Origin: JBDSTZ01 sp039927975
Lineage (GTDB): Bacteria; Pseudomonadota; Gammaproteobacteria; Burkholderiales; Burkholderiaceae_D
Direction of reading: 5' to 3'
Assembly: GCA_039927975.1 (NCBI GenBank)
Contig: JBDSTZ010000638.1
Span: 1 to 6,010, forward strand
Length of the DNA stretch: 6,010 nucleotides
This document shows positions 1-5,709 of this stretch, piece after piece. The notes under the pieces are model-generated. The model was not told the DNA's origin. It did not search any database and saw only the letters and a list, made by a program, of their open reading frames with translations. Position 1 is the stretch's first letter. Each line of letters begins with the position of its first letter. The position numbers and the translations under genes were made by a program.

Positions 1-469
1 AAAGGCCGAGGCGGGCCAGGCCGATCGCCAGCAGCATCAACAGGGCCAGCAGCACGATCGCCGCGCCCCAGCCGAAGCCGTACTGGCCGGCCGGCAGACC
101 CAGGGCGCCGGCTTGCAGGCCGCTCCAGACCCAGCCCTGGATGCCGATCGCGAAGCCGGCGCCGAGCTGGCCGACCACGCCGATGCCGGCGCCGAAGGCC
201 AGCAGCAAGCCCTGGTTGCGGCGCCGCTCGCACATCAGGGCGAACACCGCCAGCAGCGGCGCTGCCAGCGGCAGGAACAGCCAGGGCCGCTGGTAGTCGG
301 AGGCCTGGACCCAGCCATTGGCGGCGGCCTGGGCGCTGAATACGGTGTGATAATCGCGCAGCCAGGCAAAGTCGTCCGGCAGGCCGTACCACGGCAGCAG
401 CAGTGAGGCGATGATGGCGAGCGCGGCCCAGCCTGGCGCGGCTCCGCCCAAGTTAAATGTAGGTTTCAT
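1..469 (-). CDS. ABC importer permease, N-terminal part (runs off left edge)
   Basis: An open frame of 156 complete codons starts at the ATG at 469-467 and is still open at base 1, so only the N-terminus is visible. The start is supported by a GGAAG ribosome-binding site about 6 bases upstream. The protein is very hydrophobic, with four likely membrane segments near residues 14-30, 62-78, 88-110 and 133-152. A charged turn (CERRRN, 80-85) separates the second and third. No permease EAA loop is present yet; it would lie further left. The gene directly follows a Fe3+/AfuA-class binding protein on the same strand, so I infer the inner-membrane permease of the same importer. Family permeases of this class are often long two-domain proteins, and an extra N-terminal membrane block would fit that. 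The sequence alone would also allow another polytopic membrane protein; the call rests mostly on context. An ATPase gene is expected further left. Confidence 0.65.
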   Translation of the reverse strand, partial: MKPTFNLGGAAPGWAALAIIASLLLPWYGLPDDFAWLRDYHTVFSAQAAANGWVQASDYQRPWLFLPLAAPLLAVFALMCERRRNQGLLLAFGAGIGVVGQLGAGFAIGIQGWVWSGLQAGALGLPAGQYGFGWGAAIVLLALLMLLAIGLARLGL

Positions 470-484
470 GCTTGTCTTCCAGTG

Positions 485-503
485 CGAGGGGCGGCGCCCC
501 TCG
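485..503 (-). other. Intercistronic stem-loop between binding protein and permease
   Basis: A perfect inverted repeat, CGAGGGGC / GCCCCTCG with a 3-base loop, lies in the 81-base gap after the binding-protein stop and 15 bases before the permease start. No run of T follows it on the minus strand, so it is unlikely to be a strong intrinsic terminator. In binding-protein/permease operons such hairpins often protect the upstream message, or partly attenuate the downstream one, so that the soluble binding protein exceeds the permease. That role is inferred here. Confidence 0.55.
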
Positions 504-550
504 ATTGCCAACCGGCGGGCGCCAGGAGGGGCCGCGCCATCACAGTGTGG

Positions 551-1579
551 TCAGTTGGGATTGCCGTTGACTTCTTTTTCCCAGCGTTCAAGCAGGCGCT
601 TGCGCTCGGCGGCCTTGCCGTACTTTTCGAAGTCGTAGTTGATCATCTTGATGCGCTTGACGTCGGGTACGCGCGGGTCGACCTTGGCGTCGCGGTTCGA
701 CGGCAGCTGGAACTGCTTGGCCGCCGCGCCCAGTTGCTGGGCCGGCGCGGTCAGCGCCCAGTCATAAAACTTCTTGGCGTTGGCCAGGTTGCGCGCGCCC
801 TTGATGATCGACATCGAGCCGATCTCGTAGCCGGTGCCTTCGCATGGCGTGGTGCTCTTGACCGGGAAGCCCTGGATCACCTCGCCCGGCACGTCGTGCA
901 CAAAGCTGATCGAGATGGTGTTCTCGCCGTGCGAGACGTTCTTGAGCGGCCCGGTGCCCGAGCGCGGATACTGGCTGATGTTCTTGTGCAGCGCCTTGAG
1001 GTACTCGAAGGCCTTGTCCTCGCCGGTGATCTGCACCAGCGTGGCGATCGCCATGTAGGCGGTGCCCGATGAATTCGGGTTGGCCATCTGGATCTCGCCC
1101 TTGTACTGCGGCTGGATCAGGTCGGCCCAGCACACCGGCACGGCCAGCTTCTTCTTGGCCATCAGTTCGGTGTTGTAGGCGAAGCCGAGCGGACCCGAAT
1201 ACAGGCCGACCGTCTTGTACTTGGCCTGCTTGGCCTGGGTCACGGCCCAGTCGCGCAGCAGGTTGATGTTGGGCGACTGGTAGGCCAGCGTGAGGTCCTT
1301 CTCGGCCGCCTGCAGGTGCGGATCGCCGGTGCCGCCGAACCAGACGTCGGTCTTCGGATTGGCCGCTTCGGCGGCGATCTGCGCGAGCGCCTCGCCGGCG
1401 CCCTTTTGCACCATGTTCACCTTGATGCCGGTGGTGCGGGCGAAGGTGGTCTGGGCCAGGCTGCACCATTCGGTCTGGACGCCGCAAATGACGTTGAGTG
1501 AGCCTTCGTCAGCGTGCGCGGCGCCGGCGGCCAGCATCAGCAGTGGCGCCCCGAGGGCGCCCCACAGTGGTCGTTTCAT
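551..1579 (-). CDS. Periplasmic ABC substrate-binding protein, Fe3+/AfuA-like class
   Basis: This 342-residue protein has an export signal (MKRPLWGALG start, hydrophobic core to about residue 20) with likely cleavage after AHA at 21-23. The body is a type II periplasmic binding protein of the Fe3+/AfuA class (COG1840-like). Visible family blocks are DVWFGGTGD (78-86), GPLGFAYNTEL (129-139), a PQYKG turn (157-161), NPNSSGTAY (167-175) and GYEIGSMSIIKGA starting at 250. The Tyr-Tyr pair that binds iron in FbpA is absent. At the comparable place it has His228-Asp229, followed by Glu252, a pattern I associate from memory with the sugar-phosphate binder AfuA. Four cysteines (32, 39, 150, 246) could form periplasmic disulfides. 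A GGAG site lies 7 bases before the ATG. Its role is to capture a solute for the permease encoded just downstream; the upstream porin would admit it through the outer membrane. Phosphonate or carboxylate substrates remain possible. Confidence 0.88.
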   Translation of the reverse strand: MKRPLWGALGAPLLMLAAGAAHADEGSLNVICGVQTEWCSLAQTTFARTTGIKVNMVQKGAGEALAQIAAEAANPKTDVWFGGTGDPHLQAAEKDLTLAYQSPNINLLRDWAVTQAKQAKYKTVGLYSGPLGFAYNTELMAKKKLAVPVCWADLIQPQYKGEIQMANPNSSGTAYMAIATLVQITGEDKAFEYLKALHKNISQYPRSGTGPLKNVSHGENTISISFVHDVPGEVIQGFPVKSTTPCEGTGYEIGSMSIIKGARNLANAKKFYDWALTAPAQQLGAAAKQFQLPSNRDAKVDPRVPDVKRIKMINYDFEKYGKAAERKRLLERWEKEVNGNPN

Positions 1580-1604
1580 GTGTATCTCCGTTATTGTTTG
1601 AATG

Positions 1605-1626
1605 GCGGCACAGTCGATTGTGCCGC
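1605..1626 (-). other. Intercistronic stem-loop between porin and binding protein
   Basis: A perfect 8-bp inverted repeat, GCGGCACA / TGTGCCGC with a 6-base loop, lies 18 bases after the porin stop and about 15 bases before the ribosome-binding site of the binding protein. No T-run follows on the minus strand. It may be an RNA-stability or processing hairpin protecting the 3' end of the porin message, or a leaky terminator that sets the porin to binding-protein ratio. The palindrome is seen directly; its role is inferred. Confidence 0.55.
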
Positions 1627-1644
1627 AGCTTGCTGCTGTTGTGA

Positions 1645-2820
1645 TCAGAAAGCGTAGCGCAGGCCGGCGCCGATCGCGCGCGAATCGGCGCCCGTGGCTG
1701 GGCCAATGCCGCCCGAGTCGAAGTCGTACTTGGCGCGCGCCTCGTTCTTGACGACGGTGGCGAAGGTTTCGAACATCATCTGCTTGTCGAACACGAACTG
1801 GTAGGCGATGACCGCGTTGCGTGCGCCGGTGTCGTCGCCGTTGCAGGCGGTGGAGTTGGCGACGCTGCAGCTGACATTGCTGCCGAAGCCCACGCCGCCG
1901 TAGACCACGTGCTTGCCGGACGTGTGCTTGGCGGAGAATACCCGGCCGGTCTTGCTCAAGCGGGTCTTGGCGCTGCCGGTCGCGTTGGCGTCGGTCAGTT
2001 CCATGCGGTCGTAGCCGGCGGCCAGGATGGTGTTGCCGGGCAGGGTGTAACGCACGCCGAAGCGGAAGTCCTTGTCGCGCGTGTTGTGGTCAGTCGAGGC
2101 GTTCAGGGTGCCCTTGTCGTTGCGCTGTTCAAGCGAGGCGCGCAGATCGAGCGGGCCAACCACGTATTGCAGGCCCAGGCTGTAGCTCTTGTCGTCGAGG
2201 TGGACGCTGCTGGCGGTGCCGGTGGCGCTCTTGTTCTCGTTGCCGCTAAAGTAGAAGCGCGCCGACAGGCCGTGGAAGCTGGCCGACTCGAACGCCAGCG
2301 TATTGTCGAAGCGGACGTTGAACTGCGGTCCGGTGACCGACTGGCCGCTGGCGCCCGACAGCATGCCCTGGACGTCCTGCAGGCCGGCGCCCATCGGCGA
2401 GAAGTCGGCGGTGCCGCTGTTCCAGCGCGCCGCCGCCGTCATGCGGCCCAGTTTCACGGTGCCGACGTTGGCGAACGAGAGGCCGACAAAGGTGTCCTTG
2501 GCGCTGCTGAACATGCCGCCAGTGGTGTTGGCGTTGGCGTTGTCGACCGAGATGCCGGTGGTGAACTGGGCCACCGCGGTGACGCCGTCGCCAACCGGCA
2601 GCGCGGCCTTGAAGCCAAGTTCGGAGCTGACGTTGCTGACCCGGTAGCGGGCCGGCTTGTCCTGCGCCGGCACGGCCGCGCCGGTGGCGTCGATGTATTC
2701 GAACTGGGCGTCGGCGGTGCCGTACACGGTGGTCTGCAGCGCGGACTGGGCGTGCGCTTGCGACAGGCAGGCGAAGGATACGGCCATGGCGGTACCGGCC
2801 ATCATCAGGTTCTTTTTCAT
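1645..2820 (-). CDS. Outer-membrane porin (Gram-negative porin family)
   Basis: A 391-residue porin begins at the ATG at 2820-2818. The start is fixed by AGGAG five bases upstream and by a clean signal peptide (MKKNLMMAGTAMAV..., cleavage after AHA at residues 22-24). The same frame is open for 56 more codons upstream, but that extension is arginine- and proline-rich and would bury the signal peptide. The mature protein starts with a YGTADAQFEY strand, as beta-proteobacterial porins do, has alternating amphipathic strands throughout, and ends in GLRYAF with the terminal phenylalanine needed for outer-membrane assembly. The mature part has only two cysteines (318 and 326), inside one polar stretch, probably an external loop stapled by a disulfide. 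It is the first gene of the run that continues into the ABC binding protein, and it faces the two-component genes across a shared promoter region. I infer a regulated channel for the importer's solute; selectivity cannot be read from the sequence. Confidence 0.92.
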   Translation of the reverse strand: MKKNLMMAGTAMAVSFACLSQAHAQSALQTTVYGTADAQFEYIDATGAAVPAQDKPARYRVSNVSSELGFKAALPVGDGVTAVAQFTTGISVDNANANTTGGMFSSAKDTFVGLSFANVGTVKLGRMTAAARWNSGTADFSPMGAGLQDVQGMLSGASGQSVTGPQFNVRFDNTLAFESASFHGLSARFYFSGNENKSATGTASSVHLDDKSYSLGLQYVVGPLDLRASLEQRNDKGTLNASTDHNTRDKDFRFGVRYTLPGNTILAAGYDRMELTDANATGSAKTRLSKTGRVFSAKHTSGKHVVYGGVGFGSNVSCSVANSTACNGDDTGARNAVIAYQFVFDKQMMFETFATVVKNEARAKYDFDSGGIGPATGADSRAIGAGLRYAF

Positions 2821-2825
2821 TTCAT

Positions 2826-2830
2826 CTCCT
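2826..2830 (-). promoter_or_regulatory. Ribosome-binding site that fixes the porin start
   Basis: On the minus strand AGGAG sits five bases before the ATG at 2820. It places the start immediately before the signal peptide and argues against the longer in-frame start at 2988. Confidence 0.75.
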
Positions 2831-2870
2831 AAAACGGGACGCTTGGGACGTCCTCTCAACGGTGGAAGGT

Positions 2871-2902
2871 GCCGGGCGGTGGCGCATCGGGCGCCGCCCG
2901 GC
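2871..2902 (-). other. GC-rich stem-loop in the porin 5' leader
   Basis: GCCGGGCGG (2871-2879) is perfectly complementary to CCGCCCGGC (2894-2902) around a 14-base loop that can pair further by GGCGC/GCGCC. It lies about 40 bases upstream of the porin ribosome-binding site and would be inside the message if transcription starts near 2944. It may stabilise or regulate the porin message. No known riboswitch was recognised. Confidence 0.4.
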
Positions 2903-2950
2903 CAACAATCTTGCGTCTGCCGACCCCGGCAAAACTCTCGATCTGGGCGC

Positions 2951-2980
2951 AGTCTAGTTGAGCGTTTTGAAAATGGCGAA
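2951..2980 (-). promoter_or_regulatory. Weak candidate promoter for porin operon
   Basis: On the minus strand TTCGCC (2980-2975) and TAGACT (2956-2951) are separated by 18 bases. They match the sigma-70 -35 and -10 boxes at 3 of 6 and 4 of 6 positions. Such a weak -35 would suit a promoter needing an activator, and the direct repeats lie about 75-103 bases upstream of the implied start. Other placements are possible. Confidence 0.25.
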
Positions 2981-3018
2981 TCGGCCAACCCCCAAAATGC
3001 CCCTTTTCTTGCGGCAAG

Positions 3019-3047
3019 CTTTCAGCTTCCTTTCAGTTGGCTTTCAT
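3019..3047. promoter_or_regulatory. Three tandem CTTTCA repeats, likely response-regulator operator
   Basis: CTTTCAG at 3019-3025, CTTTCAG at 3030-3036 and CTTTCAT at 3041-3047 are separated by four unconserved bases each, giving an exact 11-base period. On the other strand they read (C/A)TGAAAG. Head-to-tail half-sites one helical turn apart are the usual target of OmpR/PhoB-family dimers, and a gene for such a regulator starts 168 bases to the right. The block is nearer the porin than the regulator, so I infer activation of the porin/importer operon and possibly autoregulation. The repeats are seen; binding is inferred. Confidence 0.6.
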
Positions 3048-3160
3048 TCGGGGCGGTCCGCGCCCGTCCCCCGCCGACCCCGGTGTAAGGTGCGTTCCAG
3101 GGCGAGCAGCGTGCTGACGCCCGTGAACAGTTAGTGCTGGCGCGCAAGTTGAATCGATTG

Positions 3161-3166
3161 TATAAA
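3161..3166 (+). promoter_or_regulatory. Candidate -10 element for regulator/kinase operon
   Basis: TATAAA lies in a short AT-rich island in otherwise GC-rich DNA, 48 bases before the regulator ATG. No convincing -35 box is found 16-18 bases upstream (the sequence there is CTGGCG/TGGCGC), so the promoter may be weak or activator-dependent. Confidence 0.3.
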
Positions 3167-3214
3167 TAGACAAGGCGCCGCTTTTTCAATGAATTCCGAT
3201 TACCGACCACCACC

Positions 3215-3895
3215 ATGAAGATTTTGCTAGTTGAAGACGACGCCGACATGTCGCGTGCGCTCACCCGCGCGCTTGAAAAGCGCGGCTTCGAAGTGACCGC
3301 CTGCGCCGACGGCACCCAGGCGCTCAAACTGATCCGCGACGAAGTGGCCGAGCTGGTGATCCTCGACCTGAACATCCCTGGCCTGGACGGCCTGCACATC
3401 CTGCAGCGCATCCGCTCGCAGGGCATCGCCACCCCGGTCATCGTGCTGACCGCGCGCGGCGCCGTGGGCGACCGTGTGGCGGGCCTGAACGCCGGCGCCG
3501 ACGACTACCTGGCCAAGCCCTTCGATCTGGAGGAGCTCGAAGCGCGCATGCACGCGCTGTTGCGGCGCAAGGGCGGCGCCGAGGAAGTCCAGCAGAAGTG
3601 CGGCCAGCTGCGTTTCGAGCGCAGCTCTGGCGCCTTCTACCATGGCGAGGAGGCGCTCGAATTCACCCCGCGCGAACAGGCCCTGCTCAAGGCGCTGATG
3701 ACGCGGCCGGGCCACGCGGTCAACCGCGAGCGCCTGCTGCAGGTGGTATTCCCGGACGACGCCAATGTGCAGGTCGAGGCGATCGAAGTGGTGATCCACC
3801 GCCTGCGCAAGAAGCTGGTGGTCACCCGCACCGAGATCATGACCCTGCGCGGCCTCGGTTACCTGCTGCGGCCGCAGACGGCGCGCCCTGCATGA
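3215..3895 (+). CDS. OmpR-family response regulator (TctD-like)
   Basis: This 226-residue two-domain regulator has the usual family length. The receiver domain (about 1-118) has the acidic pocket Glu7-Asp8-Asp9, phospho-acceptor Asp51 in LVILDLNIPGLDG, switch Thr79 in VLTARG, and Lys101 in LAKPFD. The winged-helix DNA-binding domain (about 129-221) shows the TPREQALLKAL and VIHRLRKKL segments and the closing TLRGLGYLL wing. All residues needed for phosphorylation are present. The start is set by the conserved MKILLVEDD beginning, but there is no recognisable Shine-Dalgarno sequence; the ATG follows ACCACCACC. The stop overlaps the kinase start as ATGA, so the two are translated together. It probably receives phosphate from that kinase and binds the 11-base repeats upstream to control the divergent porin/ABC operon. 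The assignment to the TctD branch rests on the kinase type and on general similarity. Confidence 0.95.
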   Translation: MKILLVEDDADMSRALTRALEKRGFEVTACADGTQALKLIRDEVAELVILDLNIPGLDGLHILQRIRSQGIATPVIVLTARGAVGDRVAGLNAGADDYLAKPFDLEELEARMHALLRRKGGAEEVQQKCGQLRFERSSGAFYHGEEALEFTPREQALLKALMTRPGHAVNRERLLQVVFPDDANVQVEAIEVVIHRLRKKLVVTRTEIMTLRGLGYLLRPQTARPA

Positions 3896-5340
3896 AGGCG
3901 GCGGCCCAGGGGCGCTCGCTGCGCGGCTACCTGCTGGCCGGGATCATCTCGCCGATCGCCCTGTTCATCGCGGTCGACGCCGTCAATCTGTACCACAGCG
4001 CGCGGGCGTCGGCCAACACCGCCTACGACCGCATGCTCGTCACCACGGCCTATTCGATCGGCGACCAGATCGTGGTCGACAACGGCCAGCTGCGCTCGGG
4101 CGTGTCGTTCTCCACCCTGGAAGTGTACGAGGCGGGCTTTTCGACCCGCATGATCTACAAGATCACCGACCGGCTCGGCAACTACATCGCCGGCGACAGC
4201 GACCTGCCGACCTATTTGAAACAGGATGCCGGTTGGCCCAGGGTGCCGGCGCTGTTGAAAGTGTACGAGGGCGTGTACGGCAGCGCCGACGTGCGCATCG
4301 CCGTGGTGGCGCAGCCGGCCCGCTCGCACCTGCCGCAGGACGACGTGGTGATCCAGGTAGCCGAGCCGCTGGCCTACCGCGAAGGCGTGGTGCGCGACAT
4401 CCTGTGGGGCACCGTGCTGCGCCAGGCCATGCTGATGTTCATCGTGGCGGCAGTGACGATGGTGGTGGTCACGCGCGCGCTGCGCCCGCTCGAGAGCCTG
4501 CGCGAGCAGATCGACGCGCGCCAGGACGACGAGCTCTCGCCGTTCAGCACCGCGTCCGGGCCGCGCGAACTGGGTCCGGTGGTGGCGGCCTTGAACGAGT
4601 TGATGGGCCGCTTGCACCGCACGGTCGATATGCAGCAGCGCTTCGTCGCCAACGCCTCGCACCAGTTGCGCACGCCGCTGGCGGTGCTCAAGATGCAGTT
4701 GCAGTCGGGGCTGCGCGGCGATGTCGCGCCCGAGCAGGCGCTGGGCGAAATGAGCGCCACCGTCGAGCGGGCCACCAACGTCGCCAACCAGCTGCTGTCG
4801 CTCGCGCGCGTCGAGCAAATGCGCGGCAAGGGCACCTGCGAACGCTGCGACCTCGCGGCGGTGGCGCGCGAGGTGGCGATCGACCTGTCGCCGCTCATCT
4901 CCGACAAGAACCTCGACTTTGAACTCGACGCCTGCGAGGCCTGGGTCGAGGGGAGGGCGTGGATGGCCTGTGAAATGGTGTCGAACCTGCTGCACAACGC
5001 GATCCGTCATACACCGGCCGAATCGCGCCTGGGAATTCGCATTGCGCCGCTGGGCGAGGGTGTGGAACTGTGCGTGTGGGATTCAGGGCCAGGCATCGCC
5101 GACCAGCAGGAGATGCGGGTGTTCGAGCCGTTCGCCGGCACCCATAGTCCGACCGGCGGGGGGCTGGGGCTGGCGATCTGCGCCGAGATCGCCGATGCGA
5201 TGGGCGCCGAGCTGGCGCTGTGCAATCGCGACGAGGAAGGCACGGTTCGCGGACTCGACGCGCGGGTGCGCTTCGCCAGCTACCAGGGCGCGGAGGGCGC
5301 GGCGACGGTTACCCTGGACAAGGACGCCAGTTGCATATGA
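3892..5340 (+). CDS. Sensor histidine kinase, TctE-like
   Basis: The ATG at 3892 overlaps the regulator stop (ATGA) and gives a 482-residue kinase. The frame is open further upstream, but only as the shadow of the regulator gene. Membrane segment 1 spans about 13-34, a periplasmic domain of about 135 residues follows, and segment 2 spans about 174-194. The periplasmic part, with YSIGDQI (54-60), DRLGNYIAGDSDLP (93-106) and a late VVIQVAEPL strand, resembles the 2CSK_N/TctE sensor domain linked to tricarboxylate and other organic-anion sensing. A HAMP-like linker leads to the dimerisation helix with phospho-acceptor His257 in ASHQLRTPL. The ATPase domain has an intact N box (Asn365 and Asn369 in SNLLHNAIRH), Asp397 in DSGPGI and the glycine-rich GGGLGLAI from 422. 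A CERC motif (316-319) sits in the linker between helix and ATPase domain. It probably senses a periplasmic solute related to what the adjacent importer takes up. Confidence 0.94.
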   Translation: MKAAAQGRSLRGYLLAGIISPIALFIAVDAVNLYHSARASANTAYDRMLVTTAYSIGDQIVVDNGQLRSGVSFSTLEVYEAGFSTRMIYKITDRLGNYIAGDSDLPTYLKQDAGWPRVPALLKVYEGVYGSADVRIAVVAQPARSHLPQDDVVIQVAEPLAYREGVVRDILWGTVLRQAMLMFIVAAVTMVVVTRALRPLESLREQIDARQDDELSPFSTASGPRELGPVVAALNELMGRLHRTVDMQQRFVANASHQLRTPLAVLKMQLQSGLRGDVAPEQALGEMSATVERATNVANQLLSLARVEQMRGKGTCERCDLAAVAREVAIDLSPLISDKNLDFELDACEAWVEGRAWMACEMVSNLLHNAIRHTPAESRLGIRIAPLGEGVELCVWDSGPGIADQQEMRVFEPFAGTHSPTGGGLGLAICAEIADAMGAELALCNRDEEGTVRGLDARVRFASYQGAEGAATVTLDKDASCI

Positions 5341-5350
5341 CTTGCCGGAA

Positions 5351-5383
5351 CAGCCACTGTGCCGCGCGTGCGGGGACTGGCTG
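5351..5383. terminator. Possible weak bidirectional terminator hairpin
   Basis: CAGCCA (5351-5356) pairs with TGGCTG (5378-5383), and inside it CCGC (5362-5365) pairs with GCGG (5370-5373) around a GCGT loop. The inner and outer stems are separated by unpaired bases. It fills the 57-base gap between the converging kinase and GNAT genes, where a terminator is expected, but there is no T-run on either side. Confidence 0.25.
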
Positions 5384-5397
5384 AAACTGGCTTGCGC

Positions 5398-5709
5398 CTA
5401 CGGCAACTCAGGCATTGCCGAGAATGGCATGCACAGTACGTGAGCGTTGTCAGGAAGGGCGGCGAAGCCATATTTTTGATAGAAGCGTGCTGCTTGATCG
5501 TCTTTTGCATCGAAGAACAATGCATAGCCCCCAATCTCGTTTGCGACACGTCTCGTCCTGGTCATCGCGTGAACCATCAAATATTCGCCGTGTCCGTGTA
5601 CGTGGCCTTGGGCGGTGGTTGCTACAGCGAGTCGAGCCAATGAAAAACCTGGCACTGCCCGGGGCAGGCGTTTCGCCAGGTGGGCGGGCAGTTCTTCAGT
5701 TGGAATCAT
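5398..5709 (-). CDS. C-terminal GNAT fragment with the acetyl-CoA-binding core
   Basis: This 103-residue piece could be translated from the ATG at 5709, which overlaps the stop of the first fragment; no separate ribosome-binding site is visible. It contains LARLAV (24-29), the altered loop QGHVHGHGEYL (34-44), the GGYALFFDAKD strand and helix (about 60-70), and the late FYQKYGF motif whose tyrosine is catalytic in TacT-like enzymes. An automated annotation would probably call it a small GNAT-family protein. The frame upstream of the ATG continues with the homologous AARR residues, which shows it is the tail of a longer gene. Confidence 0.6.
   Translation of the reverse strand: MIPTEELPAHLAKRLPRAVPGFSLARLAVATTAQGHVHGHGEYLMVHAMTRTRRVANEIGGYALFFDAKDDQAARFYQKYGFAALPDNAHVLCMPFSAMPELP

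Larger units (their letters stand above)
2821..3214. promoter_or_regulatory. Divergent intergenic control region
   Basis: These 394 bases separate the porin (leftward) from the response regulator (rightward) and contain no convincing gene. From left to right they hold the porin ribosome-binding site, a small potential hairpin (GGACG 2837-2841 with CGTCC 2849-2853), a GC-rich 9-bp stem-loop in the porin leader, a weak leftward promoter candidate, three 11-base-spaced CTTTCA repeats, a GC-rich stretch with nothing recognisable (about 3050-3130), and an AT-rich TATAAA element before the regulator. Joint control of both sides by the regulator is the simplest reading. Confidence 0.7.

Noticed and set aside
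113..406. 97-codon plus-strand open frame
   Set aside because: It lies opposite the permease frame, which has membrane segments and a ribosome-binding site; the plus frame is low-complexity Gln/Ala/Gly.
1626..1637. Short palindrome GCAGC-TT-GCTGC just after the porin stop
   Set aside because: A five-base stem with a two-base loop cannot fold as a stable hairpin; it is probably chance in GC-rich DNA.
1909..2832. 307-codon open frame antisense to the porin
   Set aside because: It is the complement of a well-supported gene in GC-rich DNA, with repetitive Ala/Gly/Val composition and no recognisable domain.
2821..2988. 56-codon in-frame extension of the porin to an ATG at 2988
   Set aside because: It would place an arginine/proline-rich stretch before a normal signal peptide, while a good ribosome-binding site sits directly before the ATG at 2820.
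3227..3799. 190-codon open frame antisense to the response regulator
   Set aside because: The regulator has every conserved catalytic and DNA-binding residue; the opposite frame has none of any known family.
3598..3891. Kinase start far upstream inside the regulator gene
   Set aside because: The upstream part is the shifted reading of the regulator's DNA-binding domain; the ATGA overlap at 3892 followed by a membrane segment is the normal start.
3859..5010. 383-codon open frame antisense to the kinase, and a 229-codon frame on the same strand (4233-4922)
   Set aside because: Both are GC-driven shadows, rich in His/Arg/Gln or Arg/Ala/Gly, with no family motif.
5412..5432. Near-palindrome GCATTGCC...GGCATGC considered as a terminator
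   Set aside because: It lies within the last codons of the GNAT C-terminal frame, has a bulge and is not followed by a T-run.
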